Assembly (NCBI RefSeq): GCF_009914315.1
Contig: NZ_CP042596.1
Span: 2,418,001 to 2,482,000 of the forward strand
Direction of reading: 5' to 3'
Length of the DNA: 64,000 nucleotides
From: Granulicella sp. WH15
GTDB lineage: Bacteria > Acidobacteriota > Terriglobia > Terriglobales > Acidobacteriaceae
The notes under the pieces are model-generated. The model saw only the letters and a list, made by a program, of their open reading frames with translations, did not search any database and was not told the DNA's origin. The translations under genes were made by a program, and so were the position numbers. This document shows, piece after piece, positions 8,898-18,122 of the stretch. The first letter of the stretch is position 1. Each line of letters begins with the position of its first letter.

Positions 8898-9290
8898 ATG
8901 ATGACGAAGCAGGCTAATCTGCCGATACCGACCGAAGCCGAACTGGAACTTTTAGCGGTGCTGTGGAGCAAGGGTAGTGCAACCGTGCGAGAGGTCCACG
9001 AAGAGATCGGCCATGAACGCGCACTTGGTTACACCACAGTCTTAAAGATGTTCCAGCGGATGATGGAAAAAGGGCTGGTGCAGCGGACGGAAGCTGGAAA
9101 AGCACACACGTACCGGCCAAGTGTCAGCCAGCAAGAGACGCAGAGTCAAATGTTACGCGACCTTAGTAAACGGCTCTTCGCAGGCTCATCCACACAGCTC
9201 GCCATGCACGCCCTCTCTATGCAATCGCCGAGCGTTCAAGAGCTGGAGGAGGTGCGAAAGATTCTTGAAGAGAGGAGTGGCAAGCGATGA
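8898..9290 (+). CDS. BlaI/MecI/CopY-family transcriptional regulator
   Basis: 130 residues. The winged-helix domain of the BlaI family covers residues 5-85 (LPIPTEAELELLAVLW, then TVREVHEEIG, then YTTVLKMFQRMMEKGLV), followed by a helical dimerisation tail. Family members repress their own operon until the partner M56 protease triggers their cleavage. The frame opens further upstream at 8862, but that would cover the promoter, so ATG 8898 (or 8901) is chosen; there is no ribosome site before it, which suggests a leaderless message. The downstream M56 gene overlaps by 4 bases (ATGA). Confidence 0.9.
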   Translation: MMTKQANLPIPTEAELELLAVLWSKGSATVREVHEEIGHERALGYTTVLKMFQRMMEKGLVQRTEAGKAHTYRPSVSQQETQSQMLRDLSKRLFAGSSTQLAMHALSMQSPSVQELEEVRKILEERSGKR

Positions 9291-11089
9291 ACAGCACTTT
9301 GCAGGCCCTCGGGTGGACCTTGATCCATTTCTGCTGGCAAGCAGCGGCCATCATTGCGCTTTATCTCCTGGCAGATTCAAGGCTCCGCAATACACGCAGC
9401 CAAACCCGTTACCTCTTTGCGCTGGCAACGCTGTCCCTGATGTTTCTCGCTTTCGTAGGGACGTTAGGGTATGAGACGCTACGCAATCCCATCACCTCAA
9501 CTCTTCCCTTTGAGAACACCTCGGCTTCTTCAGCCGCAACCTCTCCCATCAAAGACTCCATCTCTCGGATTGCGCTGCTAGCGAATGCGTCTGCTGCTCC
9601 CCGATGGACAACTCTCCTGCCGTGGCTCGATGGAATGTGGGTGCTGGGCGTGATTGGACTTTCCATGCGCTCTCTTGGTGTCTGGCTGTGGTTGCAACGC
9701 CTGCGCCGAGTCACGAGGACGAGGGCTCCTGAAGCAATCCAGGAGAGCTTTGAAAGAGTTTGCAGCACGCTCGGAATTGCACGGTTGCCAGGGTTGCGTA
9801 TCTCAGAGTTGATTCCCGGCCCGATGACGATCGGCACTTTTCGGACGCTTGTTCTTCTGCCTGCGTCCGCTCTGCTTTCGCTTAGTCCGGAACAGTTGGA
9901 GGCTATTTTCGCGCATGAACTGGCCCATGTCCGCCGTGCGGACTACTTCTGGAACCTTGTCCAAACGCTGGCAGAGACATTGTTTTTCTTCCATCCCGCA
10001 GTCTGGTGGCTTGGGAAACGGATCAGAGAACAGAGGGAGTTGTGCTGCGATGACATCGCTATCGAAACATGCTCCGATCCACTCATCTACGCAACGGCGC
10101 TCTTTCGGCTCGAAGATCAGCGCGCTGCCGGACTCAATCTCGCAATGGCTCTTGACGGCCACCAGTCAAGCATCTCGTTTCGCTCCCGCATCCTGAGGAT
10201 TCTTGGTGAATCCGCCCCTCAGTCACCGGCTAGTCGCCTTCGCCCTTTGTCTCTCATTGCGGTGTGCGCCAGCCTCTCTTTTCTCCTAAGCCCCCTCCCA
10301 AAGATAGAAGCCGTTGCCGCACGACATCTTCCGGTGAAACAGATCCTGGCGACGCCTAAAGAACTCGTGCGTGCAACAACGCATCTGGCACTCCAGTCCA
10401 CACGCGCAACATCGGAGGCGGGCAAACCTGCGACGTTGAACCCGACGCAAGCGCCAATTGCGAAATCGACCTCTGACACTCTCGACTATGCAAAGCAGAT
10501 GCGGGCGGCTGGATACGATGCGGATCTGGATAATTACGCCATCTTGCAGAAGGCGGGAGTTACGCCCGCCTACGCTCAGGAAATGGCAGGCCTCGGTCTT
10601 GGTACGCCATCCGCCGCTCTTCTTCTGGAACTGAAAAAGGAAAACGTCACTGGGCAATATCTGACGGCGATTCGCGCTGCTGGCCTTGAGCCACGCGGCT
10701 TTGCCCAACTCATGGGCTTCCGCATCTTCAACGTCACTCCAGAATTCATCACCGGGATGAAGGCCGCGGGATTCGCTTCGATTCCTCCGGGCAAATTACA
10801 GGCTCTTCGTGCCCTGGGAGTCACTCCCGAAGATGCGAAAACGATGAAGCAGCAATATCCGAATACCACTGTCCAGGATTTGATTGAGTCCCGCGCTAGT
10901 CAAAATACCGAGAATAAGATAGGCGCTCCCTCGGTCAGTCATCGTATGCAACTGCCCGCATTCTCGGACGCCGCAACACCTCCAACCCCGCCACACGGCT
11001 CACGACGACAACCGGGCCCGTGGTGGGCAAACTCCGGACTGCCACCAGGCTCGCAGCGAGGTAACAGCCCTCCACCTCTGCCCCAATAG
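9287..11089 (+). CDS. M56-family (BlaR1/MecR1-like) membrane metallopeptidase with C-terminal helical repeats
   Basis: 600 residues. The N-terminal half is the BlaR1-type membrane protease: helices near residues 8-28, 38-60 and 105-130, the zinc motif HELAH at residues 210-214, and a further helix near 315-335. Instead of the penicillin-binding sensor of BlaR1, the outside portion (about residues 398-540) consists of short helical repeats with phrases such as AGVTPAYAQEM, AGLEPRGFAQLM and LGVTPEDAKTM. The tail is rich in Pro and Gly. By family knowledge it cleaves or triggers cleavage of BlaI when its outer domain senses a signal; the signal here is unknown. The downstream receptor may belong to the same response. 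Confidence 0.9.
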   Translation: MNSTLQALGWTLIHFCWQAAAIIALYLLADSRLRNTRSQTRYLFALATLSLMFLAFVGTLGYETLRNPITSTLPFENTSASSAATSPIKDSISRIALLANASAAPRWTTLLPWLDGMWVLGVIGLSMRSLGVWLWLQRLRRVTRTRAPEAIQESFERVCSTLGIARLPGLRISELIPGPMTIGTFRTLVLLPASALLSLSPEQLEAIFAHELAHVRRADYFWNLVQTLAETLFFFHPAVWWLGKRIREQRELCCDDIAIETCSDPLIYATALFRLEDQRAAGLNLAMALDGHQSSISFRSRILRILGESAPQSPASRLRPLSLIAVCASLSFLLSPLPKIEAVAARHLPVKQILATPKELVRATTHLALQSTRATSEAGKPATLNPTQAPIAKSTSDTLDYAKQMRAAGYDADLDNYAILQKAGVTPAYAQEMAGLGLGTPSAALLLELKKENVTGQYLTAIRAAGLEPRGFAQLMGFRIFNVTPEFITGMKAAGFASIPPGKLQALRALGVTPEDAKTMKQQYPNTTVQDLIESRASQNTENKIGAPSVSHRMQLPAFSDAATPPTPPHGSRRQPGPWWANSGLPPGSQRGNSPPPLPQ

Positions 11090-11170
11090 TCAGCCCTAAT
11101 TTCGTTCCAATCCCCCGCCAGATTGCTTGAATCGGGCGTCAGGTGAACTGCGCCCAAAAAGGAGCACGAA

Positions 11171-14044
11171 ATGATGTCGTCAGGACTCTACGCAATGCGG
11201 CAGATGTCGAAGTTGCTGCTTGTCATTGGATTTGTGCTCGGTTTCGCATTCAGCACGCCTCGTATCGCACAGGCGCAAGCAACCGGCAGCATTCATGGCC
11301 GAGTGATGGACCCAACGGGCGCACTGGTATCGGAGGCCACTGCTGTTCTCACGCAAGGCAGCGGCAGGAGTGAAACGCAGTCGAGCAAGGATGGGAATTT
11401 CAGTTTCAAATCCGTGACTCCGGGGACCTATGCGGTCACTGTTGATGCTGCCGGATTTGCTACCTATTCCAAGGAAGGCGTGTCGGTCCGTTCAGGACAA
11501 GTCGTCGATCTCAGCATTTCGCTCACTATCAAGGTGGAGCAGCAAACCGTCTCTGTTTCAGACCGGAACAGCGGAGTAAACGTGAACCCGGATGAGAATG
11601 CAAGCGCACTAGTCATCAAAGGGGCAGACCTGGATGCACTGTCGGATAATCCCAATGAACTGGCAAATCAGCTACAGGCGCTTGCCGGACCAGCGGCTGG
11701 ACCCGATGGCGGCCAACTATATGTGGACGGTTTTAGCGGCGGCCAGATTCCTTCCAAGTCCTCAATTCGGGAAATTCGCATCAATCAAAATCCCTTCTCT
11801 GCGGAGTTTGATCGGCTCGGCTATGGAAGAATCCAGATTTTCACCAAGCCTGGCACCAACAAATTTCATTTTCGCTTTCTTGCAAATGCCAGCGACTCTG
11901 CATTGAATACTTCCAATCCTCTCGTTTCGCAGCAGCCGAATTACTACATGACATTTTTTGACGGGAATATTAGCGGACCCTTGACAAAGAGCGCTTCGTA
12001 TTTTCTCGATGTGATACGGTACGACCTACAAGGTCAGAGCATTGTCAATGCCGTGAATCCTGACAATATATCGTCAACCTTCAGTGAGGCGGTACCCAAT
12101 CCGTCATCACTCACGAACATTCACTCTGGGCTTGATCTCCAGACCGGCAGTAACAATACCTTGATCCTCCGGGAATTTTATTTCCGCACCGTGCAAACAG
12201 GCGCTGGTGTCTCGGCTTTGAATCTTCCCGAACAGGCATACAAGACAGATAATCAGGAGAATACTTTTCAGGTCGCTGATGCCGTAGTGGTGAATGCACA
12301 CCTGCTCAATGAAACGCGTTTTCAATGGCGGCGAATCCGCAACGACCAGGCACCCTCCTATTTCTCGCCGACTGTGACCGTTCAGGGTGCCTTTACGACT
12401 GGAGGTAACAATCAGGGAGTCATACAGGATCATCAGGATATCTTTGAATTTCAAAATATCTCGACTGCAACTATCAGGGACCATACCGTGCGTTTCGGAA
12501 TGCGACTTCGCGCCTATCGAGACGCCAACTATGCTAATTCCGGGACCAACGGTTACTACCTCTTCAATTCTGTCGCTCAATATCTTGCAAAGACTCCAGC
12601 ACAATATCAAGCAACAGTGATTAGCAATCTACTTGCACGGGTACTTGTATTCGATGGCGCTCTCTTCTTCCAGGATGATTGGCGCTGGAAGCCCAACTTT
12701 ACCCTCAGCTATGGTCTTCGTTTCGAGGGGCAGAATCGCATCCATGACCACAATGATTGGGCACCGAGACTCGCACTAGCGTGGGCACCGGGACATCTCG
12801 GAAAGACTCCGCCCAGGACGGTACTGCGCGCGGGCTATGGCTGGTTCTATAATCGGTTCACCGTAGCCAATACATTCGCTTCGTCGGGCTCCGGGACGAA
12901 TGCGACGACGGCGACGCCCTATATCATTCAGGCGATTCATCAGAACGGTATCAATCAGCAGAGCTATGTGATTGACAACCCGAATTTCTACGACCCGAAT
13001 GCGGCAGCACCAACGGGAACCATTACGAGCGCCACTGGGTCAATTCCATCTCTCTATAGTATCGATCCCCACTTTCACGCGGCTCTCGATATGCAGGGTG
13101 GGATCGGAGTCGATCAGAAAGTCGGCAAAAATCTTACGTTCAATGTCACCTATCTATTTACCAGGGGCTTCCATCAGTATTTCACCAACAATGTGACGGC
13201 ACCGAGTTTTAATCCTTCCACCTATACCGTCGTTGGCTCGACGCCCTCTACCTTCAATTACCAATTTCAGTCTGGAGGCGTTTACAAACAGCATCAACTG
13301 ATTCTGACCACCAACGCACAATTTCAACGTATGTCGTTGCATAGCTCCTACACGTTCAACCAAGCGAGGAGCGATACTCAAGGGGTTACATACTTCCCTT
13401 CGATCGCTCAAGACCCCAGTCTGGATTTCGGCCGTCCGAACTTTGATATCCACCAGAGCCTTCAACTCCTGGGAACTATCTCTGCACCCTATGCAATCAC
13501 CTTCGCTCCGATACTATTCGCTCAGTCCGGGACTCCTTACAACGTAACAATTGGAAGAGACTTGACCGGGAACAATCAGTTCAATGCGCGTCCAACGTAT
13601 GGAACCTGCGGCGCAGCGGATGTCGTTTCCACTCAATACGGTTGTCTCGATTCCAACCCTGTAGGCAAGGGAGAAAAAATTGTTCCTTTCGGGCTTGGCA
13701 CTGGACCTGCCAACGTGAGCTTTTCCATACGTATGAGCAAGGTCATCGGGGTCGGACCAAAAATCGGAGGACCAGCACCCAGCCAAGGTGCGGGTACTGG
13801 AAGTGGCATAGTTACCTCTGGAGCACTCAGCGGAGGCAAATTGGACGCGACTGCGAAACGCAAATACAACCTTACGTTGACCGCTGGTGCGATCAATCTC
13901 TTCAACATCGTGAATCTGGCGTCGCCAAACGGCACACTGCTCTCACCACTTTTCGGCAAATCGCAATCTCTTGCGACTGGGGCGTATGCCAATCCACTTC
14001 CGGGCAACCGCTACATCTTTACGTCTGCAATCTTTAGCTTTTAG
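11171..14044 (+). CDS. TonB-dependent receptor-like outer-membrane protein (acidobacterial Oar type)
   Basis: 957 residues. A signal peptide ends near residue 36 (IAQAQA); the ATG at 11207 (MSKLLLVIG) is an alternative start. Residues about 38-120 are a carboxypeptidase-regulatory-like beta-sandwich (GSIHGRVMDPTGALV, then PGTYAVTVDAAGF). A plug-like region follows (about 150-260), then a long beta-barrel ending in Phe (AIFSF), the usual last residue for barrel assembly. The plug is divergent and no substrate can be named. It lies 81 bases after the BlaI-M56 pair on the same strand, so it may be in the same regulon. Confidence 0.88.
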   Translation: MMSSGLYAMRQMSKLLLVIGFVLGFAFSTPRIAQAQATGSIHGRVMDPTGALVSEATAVLTQGSGRSETQSSKDGNFSFKSVTPGTYAVTVDAAGFATYSKEGVSVRSGQVVDLSISLTIKVEQQTVSVSDRNSGVNVNPDENASALVIKGADLDALSDNPNELANQLQALAGPAAGPDGGQLYVDGFSGGQIPSKSSIREIRINQNPFSAEFDRLGYGRIQIFTKPGTNKFHFRFLANASDSALNTSNPLVSQQPNYYMTFFDGNISGPLTKSASYFLDVIRYDLQGQSIVNAVNPDNISSTFSEAVPNPSSLTNIHSGLDLQTGSNNTLILREFYFRTVQTGAGVSALNLPEQAYKTDNQENTFQVADAVVVNAHLLNETRFQWRRIRNDQAPSYFSPTVTVQGAFTTGGNNQGVIQDHQDIFEFQNISTATIRDHTVRFGMRLRAYRDANYANSGTNGYYLFNSVAQYLAKTPAQYQATVISNLLARVLVFDGALFFQDDWRWKPNFTLSYGLRFEGQNRIHDHNDWAPRLALAWAPGHLGKTPPRTVLRAGYGWFYNRFTVANTFASSGSGTNATTATPYIIQAIHQNGINQQSYVIDNPNFYDPNAAAPTGTITSATGSIPSLYSIDPHFHAALDMQGGIGVDQKVGKNLTFNVTYLFTRGFHQYFTNNVTAPSFNPSTYTVVGSTPSTFNYQFQSGGVYKQHQLILTTNAQFQRMSLHSSYTFNQARSDTQGVTYFPSIAQDPSLDFGRPNFDIHQSLQLLGTISAPYAITFAPILFAQSGTPYNVTIGRDLTGNNQFNARPTYGTCGAADVVSTQYGCLDSNPVGKGEKIVPFGLGTGPANVSFSIRMSKVIGVGPKIGGPAPSQGAGTGSGIVTSGALSGGKLDATAKRKYNLTLTAGAINLFNIVNLASPNGTLLSPLFGKSQSLATGAYANPLPGNRYIFTSAIFSF

Positions 14045-14247
14045 ATCGGCTCGCGTTCGGCACTCCACTATCTGCCAAGCATTCGATTGTTGACTTCAGA
14101 TCAAGCGTCGTCGGATCGCTGGCGTCAAACTAACTTCGTGCTTGCAGGCTGGCCACAGGACTTGGCTTGTACCTGAAAATCCAATATTTCACCGGAATGC
14201 CGATAAGCGAACAGATGCCGACTTCGCGATACGCACTTAACTATGAT

Positions 14248-14688
14248 TCACTCTTCCAAGGCTTCTCGCAGCACACGTTCCAGCATTATATCGAAGCTGT
14301 CGAATTCGTCGATAACATCCAACGACGGCACATCAAGCGCAATCCAACGCCTGTGCGTACGGTCATGCGCATAGAGCGTGTGACCTGTTTCGGCATAGAA
14401 GATAAACCGCGGCGTTGGTTCGCCCAGACGGTCATTCGCCTCAATGAAACCGCTGAGGAAGGGCTCCCTATGCTCTGTCGCGCCATAGACGACATAGCCG
14501 TTGAAGTCGACCCCGTCGTTGCGCCGCAGAAGAGTGATATACCCTTCAGGTAGTTGCGTCTTTAGCGTTTCGTGGGCGGAATTGCGGAGGCGATCAATTG
14601 TTTCTTCGGTGGCTGGCGGCCAAATGGTTTGATCATATTCACGCTTCTCGCCGTCAATGCGCTGAAGCAACCCCTCTATTCTCGACAT
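14248..14688 (-). CDS. SMI1/KNR4 (SUKH/YrhA-like) family protein
   Basis: 146 residues. The pattern fits the SUKH superfamily: an N-terminal helix, PATEETIDRLRN, then LPEGYITLLRRNDGVDFNG (the family 'LP..Y..f....G..f.G' block), and the closing FDSFDIMLERVLREAL helix. Bacterial SUKH proteins are mostly immunity proteins against contact-dependent or polymorphic toxins, but lone copies with unknown roles exist. No toxin gene lies beside it here; the divergent neighbour is a small zinc-ribbon membrane protein. Confidence 0.75.
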   Translation of the reverse strand: MSRIEGLLQRIDGEKREYDQTIWPPATEETIDRLRNSAHETLKTQLPEGYITLLRRNDGVDFNGYVVYGATEHREPFLSGFIEANDRLGEPTPRFIFYAETGHTLYAHDRTHRRWIALDVPSLDVIDEFDSFDIMLERVLREALEE

Positions 14689-14739
14689 TCTGCCCTCCTA
14701 TGCGCGGCACGCTTGTTGAATCACAAGGGTCTCTACATC

Positions 14740-15054
14740 ATGAGCTACTCTAATGATTACCAGGTAAAGTGGCACGATCCAGGGGCAAGGCGTTGCCCCC
14801 ATTGCGGCGCAACGCCTTGCATGCCGTTCAGGCGCAAGCTCTCGATGTGGCTGGCCAGGGGCGCGACCTGTCAGGTCTGCGGCCTTAAAGTGGCACTCGA
14901 CCCCATCAGAGCTGCGATCACGATTCTGCCGATCTTTGCGCTGGTAGTGGCCCTTCTCCCACTCATGGTAATAAGCAATTCCCTTCTCTTGCCGATTGCG
15001 CTAATCGTTATAGTGCTAAGCGTGATCGGTTTTCCATGTTTTGGGCGCCTCTGA
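14740..15054 (+). CDS. Small zinc-ribbon membrane protein, unknown function
   Basis: 104 residues from ATG 14740 (MSYSNDYQVKW). Two cysteine pairs, CPHC near residue 20 and CQVC near residue 46, form a zinc-ribbon-like site, followed by two adjacent hydrophobic helices (residues about 58-100). The open frame extends upstream to 14572 but overlaps the divergent SUKH gene, so the internal start is preferred; AAGGG lies about 10 bases before it. No family is recognised. Confidence 0.6.
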   Translation: MSYSNDYQVKWHDPGARRCPHCGATPCMPFRRKLSMWLARGATCQVCGLKVALDPIRAAITILPIFALVVALLPLMVISNSLLLPIALIVIVLSVIGFPCFGRL

Positions 15055-15327
15055 GGCCGGACGAGTTGAGTTGGAAGGCGAAGGTACGGGAGAGCGAGAG
15101 TGCGTTGCGTCGTAGCGGACCAGTCATGCTTCAGGGGACAAGGATGAGCACTTATGATTTTGTTTTGAATTTCGGGACTAGGCATCATCCTCGTAAAACG
15201 AATTCGATCTCGTCAGCGAGCGAATGTTTACTTGAGTTGCTCACTGCAACTATAAGATCATTTCCGACAAGCGAACTTATCATTACCGATTCATTTCGAA
15301 GGCTCGATCCAAGCAGACATCTGTTTC

Positions 15328-15885
15328 CTATTGCGGAGCCCGAGTAAGCTTTCTGCTGAGTAGGATTCCGCCAATCAAGAAGTAGAGTGCTCCGAAGATG
15401 GCATAGCCGCCCATGTCTTTCGCGTGGAACTTGCCCGCGAGACCGCCGAGAATAAAGGCTATCCCCGCGGCAGAGGATTGTGCTCCGCTGAGAATCATTG
15501 CCCATTGGCCGCCTAGCTGCTTGCGTCGAATGAGGCCAGCGGCAAGTTGAAGCAGACCCGCTCCAAGCGCCCATGCGCCAAATGCTGCAATGGAGTATGC
15601 CGCGTGGCTAAAGACAGTCAGCGCGATCGCAAGCGCGGCAGCGGACCCCAAAACTGCATTGACGATCTGCGAGGTTCTGGTATTGCCCGTTTGTCCTGAT
15701 GTATTCAGGTCGTAGATCGTGCATGCAACGTCCCAAAGCGGATATAGGATCAGCAGGATCGCGGCGATTGCCGGATGCGAGAGCACAGTGGAGAGGACGC
15801 CCGCAGCCCAAACAAGCTGGAAGAGGGTTCGGACGAAATAGAGGTTGCGCAGGGAACGGGCGGATTGTGTTGAGATAGTTTGCAT
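15328..15885 (-). CDS. DUF308 (HdeD-like) membrane protein
   Basis: 185 residues with about six hydrophobic helices (for example LFQLVWAAGVLSTVLSH and YAIFGALYFLIGGILL). Length and layout fit the DUF308/HdeD family, whose E. coli member is linked to acid resistance; function here is unproven. A palindrome, CTACTAGTAG, lies 16 bases before its start (15901-15910) and recurs before the TetR gene just upstream, so this gene is a likely target of that regulator. Confidence 0.7.
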   Translation of the reverse strand: MQTISTQSARSLRNLYFVRTLFQLVWAAGVLSTVLSHPAIAAILLILYPLWDVACTIYDLNTSGQTGNTRTSQIVNAVLGSAAALAIALTVFSHAAYSIAAFGAWALGAGLLQLAAGLIRRKQLGGQWAMILSGAQSSAAGIAFILGGLAGKFHAKDMGGYAIFGALYFLIGGILLSRKLTRAPQ

Positions 15886-15900
15886 AATGCCTCTTGAGAT

Positions 15901-15915
15901 CTACTAGTAGGTAGG
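15901..15915. promoter_or_regulatory. TetR-type operator, copy 1
   Basis: CTACTAGTAG is a perfect palindrome, followed by GTAGG. It shares CTACTAGTAGG with 16552-16562. It stands 15-30 bases upstream of the DUF308 start codon at 15885. Confidence 0.6.
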
Positions 15916-15954
15916 TTGTGAAGTTATAGGACTCATTCAATCGAGCCCTCGTAT

Positions 15955-16536
15955 TCAGTATTTTGGTACAGCAATCTGCTTCAAAGCCGCTTTGGTGATT
16001 GTCTGGAAGACAGCGGGGGCGCCGGATGCGCGTGCAGAAAGCATTGCGCCATGCACGACCGCCATCAGTATCTGGGCTTCGGTTGCCACAGAGCCTTGAA
16101 GCTTAATCACCTGCATCTTCACGCCTGCTTTCAAGGTCTTCTCAAGCCACTGACTCAGAGTCGTGAAATGCTGCCGGATCTCCGCCTGGACTTCGTCCGG
16201 AAGGGCGGGAAGTTCCGCAGCCATCAAAGCCGCAACGCAGAATGGCATGGTCTGGTTACGGATACACTCTTCCCAATGCTTCATGTAGGCCCCAATGCGC
16301 GCGAGAGGGTCTGAGATCTCCCGGTCAAGCAGTTCCGTTCCCTCAACAAGCCTTTGCCTATGCTCCTTGAGAACAGCCACCACAAGACCGGCCTTTGTTG
16401 GGAAATGATGGTGGATGCTCGCCTTTCTGATCCCGACAGCTTCAGAGATATCGGCGTAACTGAATGCAGAGTATCCGCGCTCCGCGATGAGAGTGTTTGC
16501 CGTCTTGAGAATTTTTTCCGCAGTTTCACTTCGCAT
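15955..16536 (-). CDS. TetR/AcrR-family transcriptional regulator
   Basis: 193 residues. The DNA-binding helix-turn-helix is at about residues 22-50 (YADISEAVGIRKASIHHHF), and the C-terminal domain resembles the AcrR/QacR-like group (LEKTLKAG, AALMAAELPALPDEVQ). A perfect 12-bp palindrome lies 15 bases upstream of the start, and a related one lies in front of the downstream DUF308 gene. The simplest reading is a repressor controlling itself, the DUF308 gene and perhaps the divergent membrane gene at 16651. Confidence 0.9.
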   Translation of the reverse strand: MRSETAEKILKTANTLIAERGYSAFSYADISEAVGIRKASIHHHFPTKAGLVVAVLKEHRQRLVEGTELLDREISDPLARIGAYMKHWEECIRNQTMPFCVAALMAAELPALPDEVQAEIRQHFTTLSQWLEKTLKAGVKMQVIKLQGSVATEAQILMAVVHGAMLSARASGAPAVFQTITKAALKQIAVPKY

Positions 16537-16550
16537 ACTAAATATGACTC

Positions 16551-16562
16551 CCTACTAGTAGG
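16551..16562. promoter_or_regulatory. TetR-type operator, copy 2
   Basis: CCTACTAGTAGG, a perfect 12-bp palindrome 15 bases upstream of the TetR start at 16536, at nearly the same distance as copy 1 from its gene. Confidence 0.65.
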
Positions 16563-16650
16563 TTTGGTTGCAGATAATTATATTTTTCTTCCTAAGTGAA
16601 ATTTAGAAATGCCACCTCTGGACAGTGTATAAAAATGAATTAAGGAAACT

Positions 16651-17349
16651 ATGGCAATACCTCGAGTTGGGATTCGAAAGGATGACATCTTTTTTTTCGT
16701 GATGTCGCTGATAGTTCTTGGCGCTGTCGTTTACGGATTCGCCGAAAGCTATTTTCTTGCGGGAATGATAAGGGCGGAGCTGCCCAATGCACTCGTTCAT
16801 ATCCATGGAGCACTGTTCGTCTCATGGGTTCTGCTACTGCTGGTACAAACAGCGCTGGTGGTCGTACGTCGGACCAGATGGCACATGGCTCTGGGCGTGC
16901 TTGGGGTGATTCTGCCGCCTTTGATGATCATCTTCGGGACGTTGACGCTGTTCGGCTCGCTCCGGCGAGCGGGAACGTCGATTCCGCCGCAGATTCTTCT
17001 GGTTGGCGATCTCGAGCCCTTAGTTCTGTTCGCAGGATTGATCACGTGGGGGTTACTTGACCGCAAGAATCCAGCCTCTCACAAGAGACTGATGCTTCTG
17101 AGTACACTCGTCATCATTGCGCCGGCGATCGACCGGTGGCCGATTCTGCATCATTACCTCCCGGCAACGCTTGGGGTGTACCTGGCGTTGCCGCTCCTGA
17201 TAGCCGCCTACGACCTCTTAACCTTGCGGCGAGTTCACCGTTCGACCTGGGTTCCTTACGCACTGATGGTGCTTAACGTTGTCACCCTGCCTTTCGTGGC
17301 AGGAACAACACTCGTCCATCGTTGTCTTGCCTGGGTGGTGCGGGGCTGA
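16651..17349 (+). CDS. Seven-helix membrane protein, unknown function
   Basis: 232 residues with about seven hydrophobic helices (IFFFVMSLIVLGAVVYGF, ALFVSWVLLLLVQTALVV, LGVLGVILPPLMIIFGT and others). Conserved-looking polar points are HIHG near residue 50, RWHMALG near residue 76 and HKRLMLLS near residue 145. I do not recognise a named family. It is divergent from the TetR gene and 88 bases from the palindrome at 16551, so joint control is possible. Confidence 0.7.
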   Translation: MAIPRVGIRKDDIFFFVMSLIVLGAVVYGFAESYFLAGMIRAELPNALVHIHGALFVSWVLLLLVQTALVVVRRTRWHMALGVLGVILPPLMIIFGTLTLFGSLRRAGTSIPPQILLVGDLEPLVLFAGLITWGLLDRKNPASHKRLMLLSTLVIIAPAIDRWPILHHYLPATLGVYLALPLLIAAYDLLTLRRVHRSTWVPYALMVLNVVTLPFVAGTTLVHRCLAWVVRG

Positions 17350-17515
17350 CCGAGCTTTTCCCCAGGAGGACAGTTTCTCGGACACTCGCCGGATCGGTCT
17401 TGCCGAACGTGCATATCAGCGGTGATCGGTTGCGGAACAAATTCGAGGTTTGTTACGAAAGCTTATCCAGATCGTGAATTCCTCTGAATTGCGAGTTCTC
17501 TCAAGTGCTGTCGCC

Positions 17516-18016
17516 CTATTTGCAGGCAATGGCTGTGTCGAACTCGACCTTCACCGTCTCGTAGATCTGCTTTGCCCAAGATGTGAGTTCCCGTCTCATC
17601 GGGTAGTGGGTCTTCCCCTTTTGCTTGTTGACCTCATGCTTGGCGAGTGGCATCCGCACTACTTCCAGTTTCCGATAAAGTTCCTGGAGATCTGGAAATT
17701 TTGATGCTTAGCTTGGCGCATCTCTCTCGTCACTTCATACAGCCCAAACACCCAAAGGATCGAAGGTCGAACATTCCATAAGCACCCAGGGCTCATTAGC
17801 GATCGGGGGCGCGCCTTGCGGTCTTGCAAGCCTTAACCCATCTCGATGATTGGCCTCTTCGCAAACATGAGATTTTTAATCGACATGTATCGAAACGCAT
17901 CGGTCTCAGACACGAGGTTTGTCGCGCTGGATCGCCAAGCCTCACAGCGTTGGCGGAACGCCTGGGGGTACTTGATGGTAGGGATTTCTGTCGAGCGGAT
18001 CTGAGAGAGTACTCAT
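17516..18016 (-). pseudogene. Decayed gene, at least three frameshifts, family unknown
   Basis: Read on the minus strand from ATG 18016 (GGAG ribosome site) a protein-like text continues across frames. It starts MSTLSDPLDR, then another frame gives EIPTIKYPQAFRQRCEAW to KRPIIEMG. A third frame gives LRLARPQGAPPIANEPW to PLGVWAV, a short YEVTREMRQAKHQ follows in another, and FPDLQELYRKLEVVRM continues to WAKQIYETVKVEFDTAIACK at the stop 17516-17518. About 165 residues would result if repaired. No known family is recognised. The conserved amino-acid character despite the shifts marks a recently broken gene rather than non-coding DNA. Confidence 0.6.
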
Positions 18017-18122
18017 GAGTTGTTTCTCCACCAGCTCTGGCTGATGAGCCGGCTCGGTGGCCGTCCCATCAGCCAGAGCAAAGTCCGGCGGGACACAGTC
18101 TCTTACGTTTACAAAAGCGGTG

